From NCBI RefSeq assembly GCF_016862375.1, contig NZ_BOMV01000051.1, forward strand, positions 1 through 64,000: a stretch of 64,000 nucleotides of DNA. Direction: 5' to 3'. This DNA comes from Paractinoplanes rishiriensis. Lineage in GTDB: Bacteria; Actinomycetota; Actinomycetes; Mycobacteriales; Micromonosporaceae. Shown in pieces: positions 43,384-51,904 of this stretch. Made by a program: the position numbers and the translations under genes. Within the stretch, counting starts at the first letter, position 1. Each line of letters starts with the position of its first letter. Under the pieces are notes generated by a model. The model did no database searches, was not told where the DNA came from, and was given only the letters and a program-made list of their open reading frames with translations.

Positions 43384-43547
43384 CCGGCGCTGACACGGCA
43401 TGTCAGCGCCGTGTCAGCGTTGTTTCCTTTGCGCTGGTCGCCGGTATTGCGGTCGTCGGCGCCGCCGACTATTCGCCCGGCGTGGTGACGGCGGAGGCGA
43501 GGTCTGGGGCAAGGCGCTTAAGCCCTCTAGCCCGCACCGGAACGAGA

Positions 43548-43578
43548 AACGGCGGCCACGCTGAGCGTGACCGCCGTT
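43548..43578 (-). terminator. Terminator of glnA1
   Basis: On the minus strand, 43548-43560 and 43566-43578 form a GC-rich stem with one mismatch and a 5-nt loop 15 bp after the glnA1 stop, followed by a T-rich run (TTTCTCGTT). Confidence 0.75.
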
Positions 43579-43592
43579 CTCCTTACCTCGGA

Positions 43593-45035
43593 TCAGACGT
43601 TGTAGTACATCTCGAACTCGTGCGGGGTCGGGCGGAGGCGGACCGGGTCGATCTCGTTGGCGCGCTTCCAGTCGATCCACGTGGAGATCAGGTCGTCGGT
43701 GAAGACGCCGCCGGCGGTCAGGAACTCGTGGTCGTTCTCCAGCGAGTTCAGCACCGCGTCGAGCGAGCCCGGCACCTGCTTGACGCTGCCCCACTCCTCC
43801 GGCGGCAGGTCGTACAGGTCCTTGTCGATCGGGGCCGGCGGCTCGATCTTGTTCTTGATGCCGTCCAGGCCGGCCATCATCTGGGCCGAGAAGGACAGGT
43901 ACGGGTTGGACGACGGGTCCGGCACGCGGAACTCGACGCGCTTGGCCTTCGGGTTGCTGCCGGTCACCGGGATACGGGTGCAGGCGGAGCGGTTCCGCTG
44001 CGAGTAGACCAGGTTGACCGGGGCCTCGAAGCCGGGCACCAGGCGCCGGTACGAGTTGACCGTCGGGTTGGTGAACGCCAGCAGGCTGGGCGCGTGGTGC
44101 AGCAGGCCGCCGATGTACCAGCGGGCCGTGTCGGACAGTCCGGCGTAGCCGGTCTCGTCGTAGAACAGCGGCTCGCCGCCCAGCCAGAGGCTCTGGTGGG
44201 TGTGCATGCCGGAGCCGTTGTCACCGAACAGCGGCTTGGGCATGAAGGTGACGGTCTTGCCGTGCTCCCAGGCGGTGTTCTTGATGATGTACTTGAACAT
44301 CTGCATCTGGTCGCCGGCGTGCAGCAGGGTCGAGAACTTGTAGTTGATCTCGGCCTGGCCGGCGGTACCGACCTCGTGGTGCGAGCGCTCGACGGTGAAG
44401 CCGACGTCGATCAGGCGGCGCACCATGGCGTCGCGCAGGTCGGAGTAGTGGTCCACCGGCGCGACCGGGAAGTAGCCGCCCTTGTACGCGGTCTTGTAGC
44501 CGCGGTTGCCGCCCTCCTCCTCCTTGCCGGAGTTCCAGGCGCCCTCGATCGAGTCGATGTAGTAGAACGCCTCGTTGGCGCCGGTGGAGTGCCGGATGGA
44601 GTCGAAGATGTAGAACTCGGCCTCGGCACCGAAGTACGCCGTGTCGGCGATGCCGCTGGAGGCCAGGTAGGTCTCGGCCTTCTTCGCCACGTTCCGCGGG
44701 TCACGCGAGTAGGCCTCGCGGGTGAACGGGTCGTGGATGAAGAAGTTCAGAGCCAGCGTCTTCTGGATCCGGAACGGGTCCACGAAGGCCGTGGTGACGT
44801 CCGGCAGCAGCATCATGTCGGACTCGTGGATGGCCTGGAACCCGCGGATCGAGGATCCGTCGAAGGCGAGGCCGTCGGTGACAACACTGTCGTCGAACGA
44901 CTCGACCGGCATGTTGAAGTGCTGCATAACGCCGGGCAGGTCACAGAAACGTACGTCGACGAACTTGACGTCCTCGTCCTTGAGGTATCGCAGGAGTTCC
45001 TCGGGATTGGCGAACAACACGTCCTCCTGGCGCAT
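43593..45035 (-). CDS. glnA1: Glutamine synthetase type I (GlnA1), adenylylatable
   Basis: The protein has 480 residues. Landmarks: VKFVDVRFCDLPGVMQHF at the N-terminus, AEFYIFDSIR metal site, TVTFMPKPLFGDNGSGMHTH ATP loop, and NRSACTRIPVTGSNPKAKR. The adenylylation loop reads DLYDLPPEEWGSV, with the Tyr present, so this is the GlnE target and the main assimilatory GS (glutamate plus ammonia plus ATP to glutamine). The size is that of the GSI-beta class. It is transcribed from a region with a GlnR-like box about 90-100 bp upstream. In M. tuberculosis this is Rv2220, with the RDD and DUF4191 genes next to it, as here. Confidence 0.96.
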   Translation of the reverse strand: MRQEDVLFANPEELLRYLKDEDVKFVDVRFCDLPGVMQHFNMPVESFDDSVVTDGLAFDGSSIRGFQAIHESDMMLLPDVTTAFVDPFRIQKTLALNFFIHDPFTREAYSRDPRNVAKKAETYLASSGIADTAYFGAEAEFYIFDSIRHSTGANEAFYYIDSIEGAWNSGKEEEGGNRGYKTAYKGGYFPVAPVDHYSDLRDAMVRRLIDVGFTVERSHHEVGTAGQAEINYKFSTLLHAGDQMQMFKYIIKNTAWEHGKTVTFMPKPLFGDNGSGMHTHQSLWLGGEPLFYDETGYAGLSDTARWYIGGLLHHAPSLLAFTNPTVNSYRRLVPGFEAPVNLVYSQRNRSACTRIPVTGSNPKAKRVEFRVPDPSSNPYLSFSAQMMAGLDGIKNKIEPPAPIDKDLYDLPPEEWGSVKQVPGSLDAVLNSLENDHEFLTAGGVFTDDLISTWIDWKRANEIDPVRLRPTPHEFEMYYNV

Positions 45036-45111
45036 GATGTCGATACCGGGCGGCGTGCTTCCGCCGCTTGGCTGGCTGGTCGCGACGCTATGGGCACCGA
45101 GTTGCCCAGGC

Positions 45112-45138
45112 GTATCCCTATTGTTTCCGTCGTGTTAC
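45112..45138 (-). promoter_or_regulatory. GlnR-type operator upstream of glnA1
   Basis: On the minus strand, GTAAC (45134-45138), a six-base spacer, GAAAC (45123-45127), another six bases and GATAC (45112-45116) fit the GlnR consensus GTnAC-n6-GAAAC-n6-GnnAC. It lies about 80-100 bp before the glnA1 start, the position reported for GlnR boxes in Streptomyces glnA. This would link glnA1 to nitrogen limitation. Confidence 0.72.
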
Positions 45139-45232
45139 GGAGTCCGAGAAGAGAGCGCGATCACTCGCACGCTACCGCGAACCCCGCCCCGGCGCGCCCG
45201 GTCGCCGAAAGAGCCCCGGTTACGCTGGCCGG

Positions 45233-45619
45233 ATGGCGACCACCGGCAAGCCCCAGCCACCGGCTCTCGACCAGGTCGCGTCGTTCGGCCGGCGGTTCGG
45301 CGCGCTGCTGGTCGACTGGCTGATCTGCACCCTGGTGGCGAGCCTGCTGGTCGACAGCCTGAGCGCCAACCCGTGGCCGCAGCTGGGCATCTTCGTGCTG
45401 GCCCACGCGTTCTTCGTCGGCCTGTTCGGACAGACCCTGGGCAAGGCGCTGTTCCGGATCCGCTGCCTCGCCATCGCCGACGGTGGTGCCGTCGGCATTC
45501 CCCGGGCGTTCGTCCGCGCGTTGCTGCTGGCCCTGGTGATCCCCGCGATGATCTCCGATGGGGACGGTCGGGGCCTGCACGACCGGGCGGCCGGGTCGGT
45601 CGTGATCGCGGTGAATTAG
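45233..45619 (+). CDS. RDD-family membrane protein
   Basis: The product has 128 residues with three hydrophobic helices. The RDD core is SFGRRFGALLVDWLI (Arg-Arg and Asp) and GQTLGKALFRIRCL in the cytoplasmic loop. The third region ends in G-L-H-D-R-A-A-G-S-V-V. RDD proteins are small putative ion or osmolyte transporters. The stop overlaps the convergent DUF4191 gene by 4 bp. The counterpart in M. tuberculosis is Rv2219A, also next to glnA1. Confidence 0.85.
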   Translation: MATTGKPQPPALDQVASFGRRFGALLVDWLICTLVASLLVDSLSANPWPQLGIFVLAHAFFVGLFGQTLGKALFRIRCLAIADGGAVGIPRAFVRALLLALVIPAMISDGDGRGLHDRAAGSVVIAVN

Positions 45620-46308
45620 CGCTGCCGCTGCTGCCGGAACTGGCCCTTGGGCGGACGCATGTTCTTGGGGATCGCGCCCTTCGGCATCTGCGGCCGGGCC
45701 ATCAGCGCGCCGAGCCGCTTGTCCAGCGAGTTCACGTCCTTGCCGGTCAGGTTGCGGGGCAGCCGCATCAGCGTGGAGCGCAGCTTGCGGATGGCGAGCT
45801 GTCCCTCCTCGGTGCCGATCACGTAGTCGTAGAGCGGTGCGTTGCCGATCACCTTGGCGAGCCGCTTTTTTTCCTGACCGAGCAGACCACGTACGCGTTG
45901 CGGGTTGCCCTCGGCCAGCAGGATCACGCCGGGCCGGCCCAGCACCACGTGCACCATGTCGAACTGGGTGGTCGAGGCCGCCGCGGGACGGACCCGCCAG
46001 TCACCGCGCATGTTCTCGATCAGCGAGGCGGCCGCGCCGGGCTGCCCCTCGGCCGCGTTCATCATCGCGGCGTTGGATCGCAGGTTGAGCACGATCACGG
46101 CGGCCAGCAGGGTCAGCATGATGCCGACCGGGAGCCAGAACCAGCCGCCCGTCAGCAGAACCACGAGGACGGTCAGGGAAAGCGGGAGTAGTACGGCCGC
46201 GACCAGCAGCGGCACGAACCACTTGTCCTGCTTTGCCGTGAACGCGAACACCTGTCCGATCTGCTTCAGACGCTCGCGGAACGACACCTTCTCCTGGGGT
46301 TTTGCCAT
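45616..46308 (-). CDS. DUF4191 membrane protein
   Basis: The product has 230 residues: a basic N-terminus (SFRERLKQIGQVFAFTAKQD), two transmembrane helices (about 31-51 and 53-72), then a cytoplasmic domain with HVVLGRPGVILLAEGNPQRV and a basic, Gln-rich tail. This is the actinobacteria-only DUF4191 family (Rv2219 in M. tuberculosis), encoded between lipA and glnA1 in many genomes. The function is unknown. Conservation near LipA suggests a link with lipoate or central metabolism, but that is only positional. Confidence 0.88.
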   Translation of the reverse strand: MAKPQEKVSFRERLKQIGQVFAFTAKQDKWFVPLLVAAVLLPLSLTVLVVLLTGGWFWLPVGIMLTLLAAVIVLNLRSNAAMMNAAEGQPGAAASLIENMRGDWRVRPAAASTTQFDMVHVVLGRPGVILLAEGNPQRVRGLLGQEKKRLAKVIGNAPLYDYVIGTEEGQLAIRKLRSTLMRLPRNLTGKDVNSLDKRLGALMARPQMPKGAIPKNMRPPKGQFRQQRQR

Positions 46309-46469
46309 AACCCGTAAGTGTAGTGCTGTCGTGAGGCCTTACGTGTGGCGGGCACCGGGGGTAAGGAGGCCGGCGGTGCGGAAATGAGGCAGCTGCCCCA
46401 TGTGCCGGGGGTGCCTTCGCGCGAAGAGTCGAGGACAACAGCGAAACGACCCTTCGGAAGGCGATCACG

Positions 46470-46640
46470 ATGTTTCCCTACAACGACCCGTACATCCAGC
46501 TCGAACTGCACCGCCAGCACGTCGCCGAGTTGATCCTCGAGGCGGCCGGCCACCGGCGCTTCCGAGGCGCGTCCACCGGCCGGCACCGCCGGCTCAGCCG
46601 CTGGCGTCGCGCGCCGGCCAGGCGGCCGGCCGCCGTTTGA
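46470..46640 (+). CDS. Small basic hypothetical protein (56 residues)
   Basis: The short frame begins at ATG 46470, 8 bp after GGAAGG, and encodes MFPYNDPYIQLELHRQHVAE followed by a helix and an Arg-rich tail (RFRGAS...RWRRAPARRP). The pattern N/D-P-x-x-x-x-x-x-H-x-Q/R near the N-terminus recurs in very small actinobacterial proteins that I recall only as hypothetical. It sits 43 bp ahead of the LAL regulator in the same direction. It could be a small nucleic-acid-binding protein. Confidence 0.55.
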   Translation: MFPYNDPYIQLELHRQHVAELILEAAGHRRFRGASTGRHRRLSRWRRAPARRPAAV

Positions 46641-46683
46641 GCGGGGGCCGGTCTTGTCGTACCCCCGTGGCATGCTCGACCTC

Positions 46684-49539
46684 ATGACGGCGCATGCGCA
46701 CAGCGAGGTCCTGGTCGGCCGTGAGGCCGACCTGGCCGTGCTGCGTGACGCCCTCAAACGCATCCGGCACGCCGAACCGACCACGGTGCTGATCGGCGGC
46801 GAGGCCGGGGTGGGCAAGACCCGCCTGGTCGAGGAGTTCTGCCGCGGCCTCGCCGGCGACCCGGTCCGGATCCTCACCGGGCACTGCCTCGAGCTCGGTG
46901 AGGAGGGCCTGCCGTTCGCGCCGTTCGCGGCCGCGCTGCGCGACCTGGTCCGCGCCGACGGCACCGAGATCCTCGGCGGCCGCGAGCGGGAGTTCGCCCG
47001 GCTGCTGCCCGAGCTGGGCCCGACGCCCGAGCCCGGCGACGCCCGGCGCGGCCTGCTGTTCGAGTCGGTCGGCGCGCTGCTCGACACGCTCAGCCGCGAG
47101 CACCCGGTGGTGCTGATCCTCGAGGATCTGCACTGGGCCGACCGCTCCACCCGTGATCTGATCGGCTTCCTGGTCCGTTCGGCCCGGGCGCCGCAGCTGC
47201 TGCTCGTCGGCACCTACCGCACCGACGAGCTGCATCGCGGCCATCCGCTGCGCCCCTTCCTGGCCGAGCTCGACCGGGTCCGCGGCGTACAGCGTCACGA
47301 GGTCGACCGGCTCGACCGCGAGGGCACCGCCGAGCTGCTCACCCAGCTGCTCGGCGTCGAACCCCGGCCGCCCACGGTCGACGCGGTCAACGAACGCGCA
47401 CAGGGCAACCCGTTCTTCATCGTGCAGTTCGCCACCGCCGCCGACCCGGCCTGCGCCGACATCCCCACCAGCCTGCGTGATCTGCTGCTGTCCCGGGTCG
47501 ACCTGCTGCCCGAGCCGGCCCAGCGGGTGCTCCGGGTGGCCGCGGTCGGCGGCACCGCGTTCGGCCACGAGCTGCTCACCCGGGTCGCCGGGATGGACGA
47601 GGGCACCCTCGAGTCGGCGCTGCGCGCGATCGTGGCGGCCCAGCTGATCGTCGTCGACCCCGACGGCGGCTATGAGTTCCGGCACGCGCTCGTCCGCGAG
47701 GCGGTGCACGACGATCTGCTGCCCGGCGAGCACGCGCGGCTGCACGCCCGCTACGCCGAGGTGGTCGAGGCCGATCCCGGGCTGGTGGCGGCCGGCCGGG
47801 CCGCCGCCGAGGTCGCCCACCACTGGCACGCGGCCCGCGACCACCCGCGCGCGCTGGTCGCCGCAAAGAGGGCCGCCGACGAGGCCGGTCGCCGGTTCGC
47901 GTTCGGCGAGCAGGCCCGGCTGCTCGACCGCGTACTCGAACTCTGGGAGGACGTGCCCGACGCCGGCGCCCTGCTCGGCATCGAGCATCTCGACCTGCTC
48001 GAGGAGGCCGCGCTGGTCGCCATCGACTGGGGCGACCACCTGCGCGCGCTCAGCCTGACCCGGGCCGCCCTGGGCGACCTCGACGCCGAGGCCGAGCCGC
48101 TGCGCGCCGCCCGGCTGCTGATCCGCCGGGTCAAGCTGCTGCGCACGATGGGCAAGAGCGACGGTGCCGACGAGTGCCGCGAGGCGCACCGCCTGCTCGG
48201 CCTGGCCCCGCCCGGCGCCACCCGGGTGCGCCTGCTGGCCGACCTGGCCCACGTGGGCGCGGCTCTCGACGGCGACTGGGTCACCGAGGTGGCCCGCGAG
48301 GCGATCGCGGCCGCGGCTGACGAGGGCGACCTGGCCACCCAGGTGGCAGCCGAGGTGGCATACGGCGAGGTCTGCGCCGGTCGCGCCATGCCCGGCGACG
48401 TCCTCTCGACCATGTATGCGGCGGCCGATCGCGCCCGGGCCGCCGGCGACCTGCCGAGCCTCGCGCACGCCCTGGTCAACATCTCCGACGCCCTGTTCGA
48501 GGTGGGCCGCTACGAGGAGTCCGCGGCGGCCGCGGCCGAGGGCGTCCCGGACGCCGACCGGGTCGGCGTGAGCCGCACCACCGGCGTGTTCCTGCTGGCC
48601 AACCTCGCCGAGGCCCTGATCGCGCTGGGCCGCTGGGACGAGGCGGACGCCCGCCTGGCCGAGGCCGCCCGGCACGATCCGCCCGGCACGCTGGGCCTGC
48701 CGTGGCTGCGTCTGCGGGCCAAACTGCGGCTGGCGCGTGGCCGCGACACGGCCGGGGCTCTGGTGCACAGTGCCGGCACCTGGCTGGGCAAGCCGTTCCT
48801 GCACGCGGAAAACCGGCTGTGCATCCAAAACCTGCGGGTCCTGCTGGCTCTCGACGCCGCCGCCGACCCGGCCGCCGCGCTCGAGATCGCCCACGCCGCC
48901 GTCCTCGAGCCGGCCGTGACCCAGCGCCCCCGCTACGCCTGGCCCCTGCTCGCCTCCGCGGCCCGGGTCGCGGCCACCGTCCCCGGCGGCGACGACCTGT
49001 CTCGCTGCGTGCGCCGGGCCGCCGACGGCCTGCCCACCGACTACCCGGCCGCCCGCGCCTTCGCCGCCCAGGTCGCCGCCCTGCTGGACTCCGGAGAACA
49101 GCGATGGCAGGCCGCGGTCGACGCCTGGCGCGCCGACGGTCACCGCTACGAGCTGGCCACGGCGCTGCTCGGGCTGGCCGAGTCCCAGGCGCACGACCGG
49201 GCCGCGGCGGCTGAGTCGCTGACCGAGGCGCAGGCCATCGCCGACGCGCTGGGCGCGGTCCCGGTGTTCGACGCCGCCGAGACCCTGGCCCGCCGGCTGG
49301 GCGTCCGGGCACCCGCCGCACCGGCCGCCGCCGGCACCGAGATCCTGACGGCCCGCGAACGCGAGGTGCTGCGCCTGGTGGCACAGGGCCAGAGCAACAG
49401 CCGGATAGCCGCCAGCCTCTACATCTCGCCCAAGACGGCGAGCGTCCACGTGTCCCGCATCATCGCGAAACTGGAGGTGGCCAACCGGGTCGAGGCCGCC
49501 GCGGTGGCTCACCGCCTCGGCCTGCTGGCCGAGGACTGA
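46684..49539 (+). CDS. LAL-type (large ATP-binding LuxR) transcriptional regulator
   Basis: The protein has 951 residues. The Walker A motif VLIGGEAGVGKTRLVEEF lies at about residues 38-55 and the Walker B region VVLILEDLHWADRS at about residues 143-156. The middle is helical TPR-like repeats. The C-terminus is a LuxR/GerE HTH: TAREREVLRLVAQGQSNSRI, then AASLYISPKTASVHVSRI. LAL/MalT-like proteins are ATP-dependent activators of catabolic or secondary-metabolic genes. No dedicated target operon is obvious beside it. ATG 46672 is an alternative start. No good ribosome binding site is seen for either. Confidence 0.85.
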   Translation: MTAHAHSEVLVGREADLAVLRDALKRIRHAEPTTVLIGGEAGVGKTRLVEEFCRGLAGDPVRILTGHCLELGEEGLPFAPFAAALRDLVRADGTEILGGREREFARLLPELGPTPEPGDARRGLLFESVGALLDTLSREHPVVLILEDLHWADRSTRDLIGFLVRSARAPQLLLVGTYRTDELHRGHPLRPFLAELDRVRGVQRHEVDRLDREGTAELLTQLLGVEPRPPTVDAVNERAQGNPFFIVQFATAADPACADIPTSLRDLLLSRVDLLPEPAQRVLRVAAVGGTAFGHELLTRVAGMDEGTLESALRAIVAAQLIVVDPDGGYEFRHALVREAVHDDLLPGEHARLHARYAEVVEADPGLVAAGRAAAEVAHHWHAARDHPRALVAAKRAADEAGRRFAFGEQARLLDRVLELWEDVPDAGALLGIEHLDLLEEAALVAIDWGDHLRALSLTRAALGDLDAEAEPLRAARLLIRRVKLLRTMGKSDGADECREAHRLLGLAPPGATRVRLLADLAHVGAALDGDWVTEVAREAIAAAADEGDLATQVAAEVAYGEVCAGRAMPGDVLSTMYAAADRARAAGDLPSLAHALVNISDALFEVGRYEESAAAAAEGVPDADRVGVSRTTGVFLLANLAEALIALGRWDEADARLAEAARHDPPGTLGLPWLRLRAKLRLARGRDTAGALVHSAGTWLGKPFLHAENRLCIQNLRVLLALDAAADPAAALEIAHAAVLEPAVTQRPRYAWPLLASAARVAATVPGGDDLSRCVRRAADGLPTDYPAARAFAAQVAALLDSGEQRWQAAVDAWRADGHRYELATALLGLAESQAHDRAAAAESLTEAQAIADALGAVPVFDAAETLARRLGVRAPAAPAAAGTEILTAREREVLRLVAQGQSNSRIAASLYISPKTASVHVSRIIAKLEVANRVEAAAVAHRLGLLAED

Positions 49540-49610
49540 CCTGCTCTGTTACCTCGGCCCTTCCGATTCCGTCAGGACCTGTGACGGAATCGCTCGAGGA
49601 AGGTGACGAC

Positions 49611-50495
49611 ATGGCCGGATCGGCCCCGGAGGAGACCCTCGCGGGAGCGTTCGAGCGGGAACGCGCCCGTCTTGTCGCGGTGGCCCACCGGATGCTCGGC
49701 TCGCGGGCGGACGCCGAGGACGCGGTGCAGGAGGCGTGGCTGCGGCTGGCCCGCCAGGACGCCGGGGCGATCGACAACCTCGGCGGCTGGCTGACCACGG
49801 TGGTCGGGCGGGTCTGCATCGACGTGCTGCGGTCGCGCCGGGCCCGGCCCGAGACGTCGTACGAGGACAGGTTGCCCGAGTTCGTGCTGACCGAGGACAG
49901 CGGCGTAGCGCCTGAGGACGAGGCGTTGCTCGCCGACTCGGTCGGGACGGCGCTGCTGGTGGTGCTCGACGCGCTCGGGCCCGCCGAGCGGCTGGCGTTC
50001 GTGCTGCACGACCTGTTCGCGGTGCCGTTCGACGACATCGGCCAGATCATCGGCAGGTCCGCGGACGCCACCAAGATGCTGGCCAGCCGAGCCCGGCGCA
50101 AGGTCCAGGGCACGCCCCGGCCGGCCGAGGAACGCCGCAAGCAGCGCGAGGTGGTCGACGCGTTCCTGGCGGCGGCCCGCGGCGGTGACTTCGACGGCCT
50201 GCTGCGCCTGCTCCATCCGCAGGTGACCTGGCGCTCCTACAGCGCGCACGGCCTGGTCGGCCGCGACGGTGCGGCGGCGGTGGCCGAACGCGTGCTGCAC
50301 GGGATCCGGGCGGTGGCAACCGCGGTACCCGCCCTGCTCAACGGCGAGCCCGCGCTCGTCGGCCGGACCCGAACCGGCCGGCTGATGGGCGTGGTGTCCT
50401 GCACGATCGTCGACGGCCGCATTGTCGCCATCCTCTCGGTGAGCGATCCCGACCGACTAGCCCGTATGGGCCTGCGCGAAGGAGAACTCTCATGA
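49611..50495 (+). CDS. ECF41-type extracytoplasmic-function sigma factor with SnoaL-like C-terminus
   Basis: The protein has 294 residues. Region 2 includes VAHRMLGSRADAEDAVQEAWLR (split here: VAHRMLGSRADAEDAV, QEAWLR) and GGWLTTVVGRVCIDVLRSRR. The linker has R-L-P-E-F-V, the (D/R)LPE motif of ECF41. Region 4 is GPAERLAFVLHDLFAVPFDD with the sigma-4 helix. The extra C-terminal domain of about 110 residues (SnoaL-like) has N-G-E-P-A-L-V near its centre and controls activity in this family, which lacks an anti-sigma factor. ATG 49611 follows GAGGAAGG. Its stop overlaps the DoxX-like start (ATGA), so that neighbour is probably its regulated partner. Confidence 0.86.
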   Translation: MAGSAPEETLAGAFERERARLVAVAHRMLGSRADAEDAVQEAWLRLARQDAGAIDNLGGWLTTVVGRVCIDVLRSRRARPETSYEDRLPEFVLTEDSGVAPEDEALLADSVGTALLVVLDALGPAERLAFVLHDLFAVPFDDIGQIIGRSADATKMLASRARRKVQGTPRPAEERRKQREVVDAFLAAARGGDFDGLLRLLHPQVTWRSYSAHGLVGRDGAAAVAERVLHGIRAVATAVPALLNGEPALVGRTRTGRLMGVVSCTIVDGRIVAILSVSDPDRLARMGLREGELS

Positions 50496-50860
50496 ACACC
50501 GCACTCTGGATCATCTCCGGCCTGCTGGCCACCGCCTTCCTGTTCGCCGGCCTGACCAAGCTGTTCGTCCCCCGCGAAACGCTGGCCAAGGCCCCCGGCG
50601 GCGGCTGGGCACTCCAGTTCAGCCCCCGCTTCGTCAAGACCCTGGGCGCCCTCGAGGTCCTGGGCGCCATCGGCCTGATCCTGCCCGTCCTGCTCGGCAT
50701 CGCGCCGATCCTGACCCCGCTGGCCGCCGTCGGCATCGCGATCATCATGATCGGCGCCGCCGTTGTCGTGTACCGCCTGCACGAGTTCAAGCACGTCCTG
50801 GTCAACCTCCTCTACCTGGCCCTGGCCGCGTTCGTGGCGGCCGGCCGGTTCGCCGGTTAG
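50492..50860 (+). CDS. DoxX-like membrane protein
   Basis: The product has 122 residues and four transmembrane helices. AFLFAGLTKLFVPRETLAKA is the DoxX-family signature (G-x-x-K), and LGALEVLGAIGLILPVLLGI starts the third helix. DoxX-like proteins are small quinone/thiol-stress membrane proteins. In ECF41 loci the neighbour is usually an oxidoreductase, carboxymuconolactone decarboxylase or DoxX-like protein, and its expression is the target of the sigma factor. It overlaps the sigma gene by 4 bp. Confidence 0.83.
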   Translation: MNTALWIISGLLATAFLFAGLTKLFVPRETLAKAPGGGWALQFSPRFVKTLGALEVLGAIGLILPVLLGIAPILTPLAAVGIAIIMIGAAVVVYRLHEFKHVLVNLLYLALAAFVAAGRFAG

Positions 50861-50861
50861 G

Positions 50862-51851
50862 TCAGGTGCTGCGGATGCTGCGGATCACCTTGGTGAGGAC
50901 GATCAGGCCGCCGCCGATCATCAGCAGCCCCAGCACGATCACGAGGACGCTGCCGGCGCCCATGCCGCTCGTGGCCTGGGCGACCGGCGTGGCCGAGGCA
51001 GGGGCGGTGCCGTCCGGGCCGGTGCCGTAGGCCGCCTCGTCCACGATGCCGCCCCCGCTGCCCGACGCCGGGGCGGAGGAGGTGGTCGTGGGGCCCGGCG
51101 TCACCGCGCCCTGGGTGGGCACGGCCGCGGCGGGCGACGCGACCCGGGTGGGTGCCGGCTGGGTCGGGGCGGCGCAGGGTCCGTCCGGCAAACCCCAGGT
51201 GCCCACGTACGTGGTGAAGTTGCTGGCCCGGATCGTCAGGGTCGAGTTCTTGCCGCCCCGCAGCTTCGTCGAGCCCCCGGCCGGCAGCCGGATCCGCCGC
51301 TCACCGACGACAAAGATCGCCTGCGCGTTGGCCGACCGCCCGTTGGCGAGCGTCGCGGTGAAGGTGCCGTCGCAGGCGTTGGCGAACGTGACCGTGGGCG
51401 TGGCGGTGCAGGCCGTGCTGCCGCCCGCGTACCAGTCGAGCAGGTTCGCGGCACCGTAGGGACTGGTGTTGCTGGTGGTCTCGGTGCGCACCCCGGTGCC
51501 CTTGATGGCATTCACTTGGAAAAAGCATGCTGGTACGGCTACGTCAAGCGTCACGGATCGACGGCTAGAGGTGATGGTCGCGCCGGCCGAGTCGTAGACG
51601 AACTGCCCACTGGCCGTCCCGGGCGCCCCCGCCGTGTAGGAAACCAGCGAAAAGGCCTGCTTCTGCCCCGAACACAGGGCCCGCTCCGCGCGAATCGTGA
51701 CTTTCCCGGCCGCCCCGTCGAACGTGCGCCGGTACTCGGCCTGAGCCGCGGAAACACACGATGCCGCAGTAGCGGTGGCCGCCACGGCCGGAACCCCCGA
51801 GGTGGCCAGCACAGCGGTCAAACCGGCCAGCACAAGCAAGAACCGCCGCAC
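50862..51851 (-). CDS. Secreted, C-terminally membrane-anchored hypothetical protein
   Basis: The product has 329 residues: a signal peptide (about 1-25, RRFLLVLAGLTAVLATSGVP), a beta-rich outer domain (about 28-215) with several Cys that could form disulfides, a Pro/Thr/Ala-rich stalk (about 215-280) and a C-terminal transmembrane helix (GSVLVIVLGLLMIGGGLIVL) with a basic end. No sortase LPxTG motif is seen. This is the layout of actinobacterial cell-wall surface proteins. The function is unknown. It converges with the DoxX-like gene (1 bp gap). GTG start at 51851. Confidence 0.72.
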   Translation of the reverse strand: MRRFLLVLAGLTAVLATSGVPAVAATATAASCVSAAQAEYRRTFDGAAGKVTIRAERALCSGQKQAFSLVSYTAGAPGTASGQFVYDSAGATITSSRRSVTLDVAVPACFFQVNAIKGTGVRTETTSNTSPYGAANLLDWYAGGSTACTATPTVTFANACDGTFTATLANGRSANAQAIFVVGERRIRLPAGGSTKLRGGKNSTLTIRASNFTTYVGTWGLPDGPCAAPTQPAPTRVASPAAAVPTQGAVTPGPTTTSSAPASGSGGGIVDEAAYGTGPDGTAPASATPVAQATSGMGAGSVLVIVLGLLMIGGGLIVLTKVIRSIRST

Positions 51852-51904
51852 GCCCCAGTCCCCAATCCTCAGCGCAACCGATTGGGGCCGGTCTCACCTC
51901 TGAC

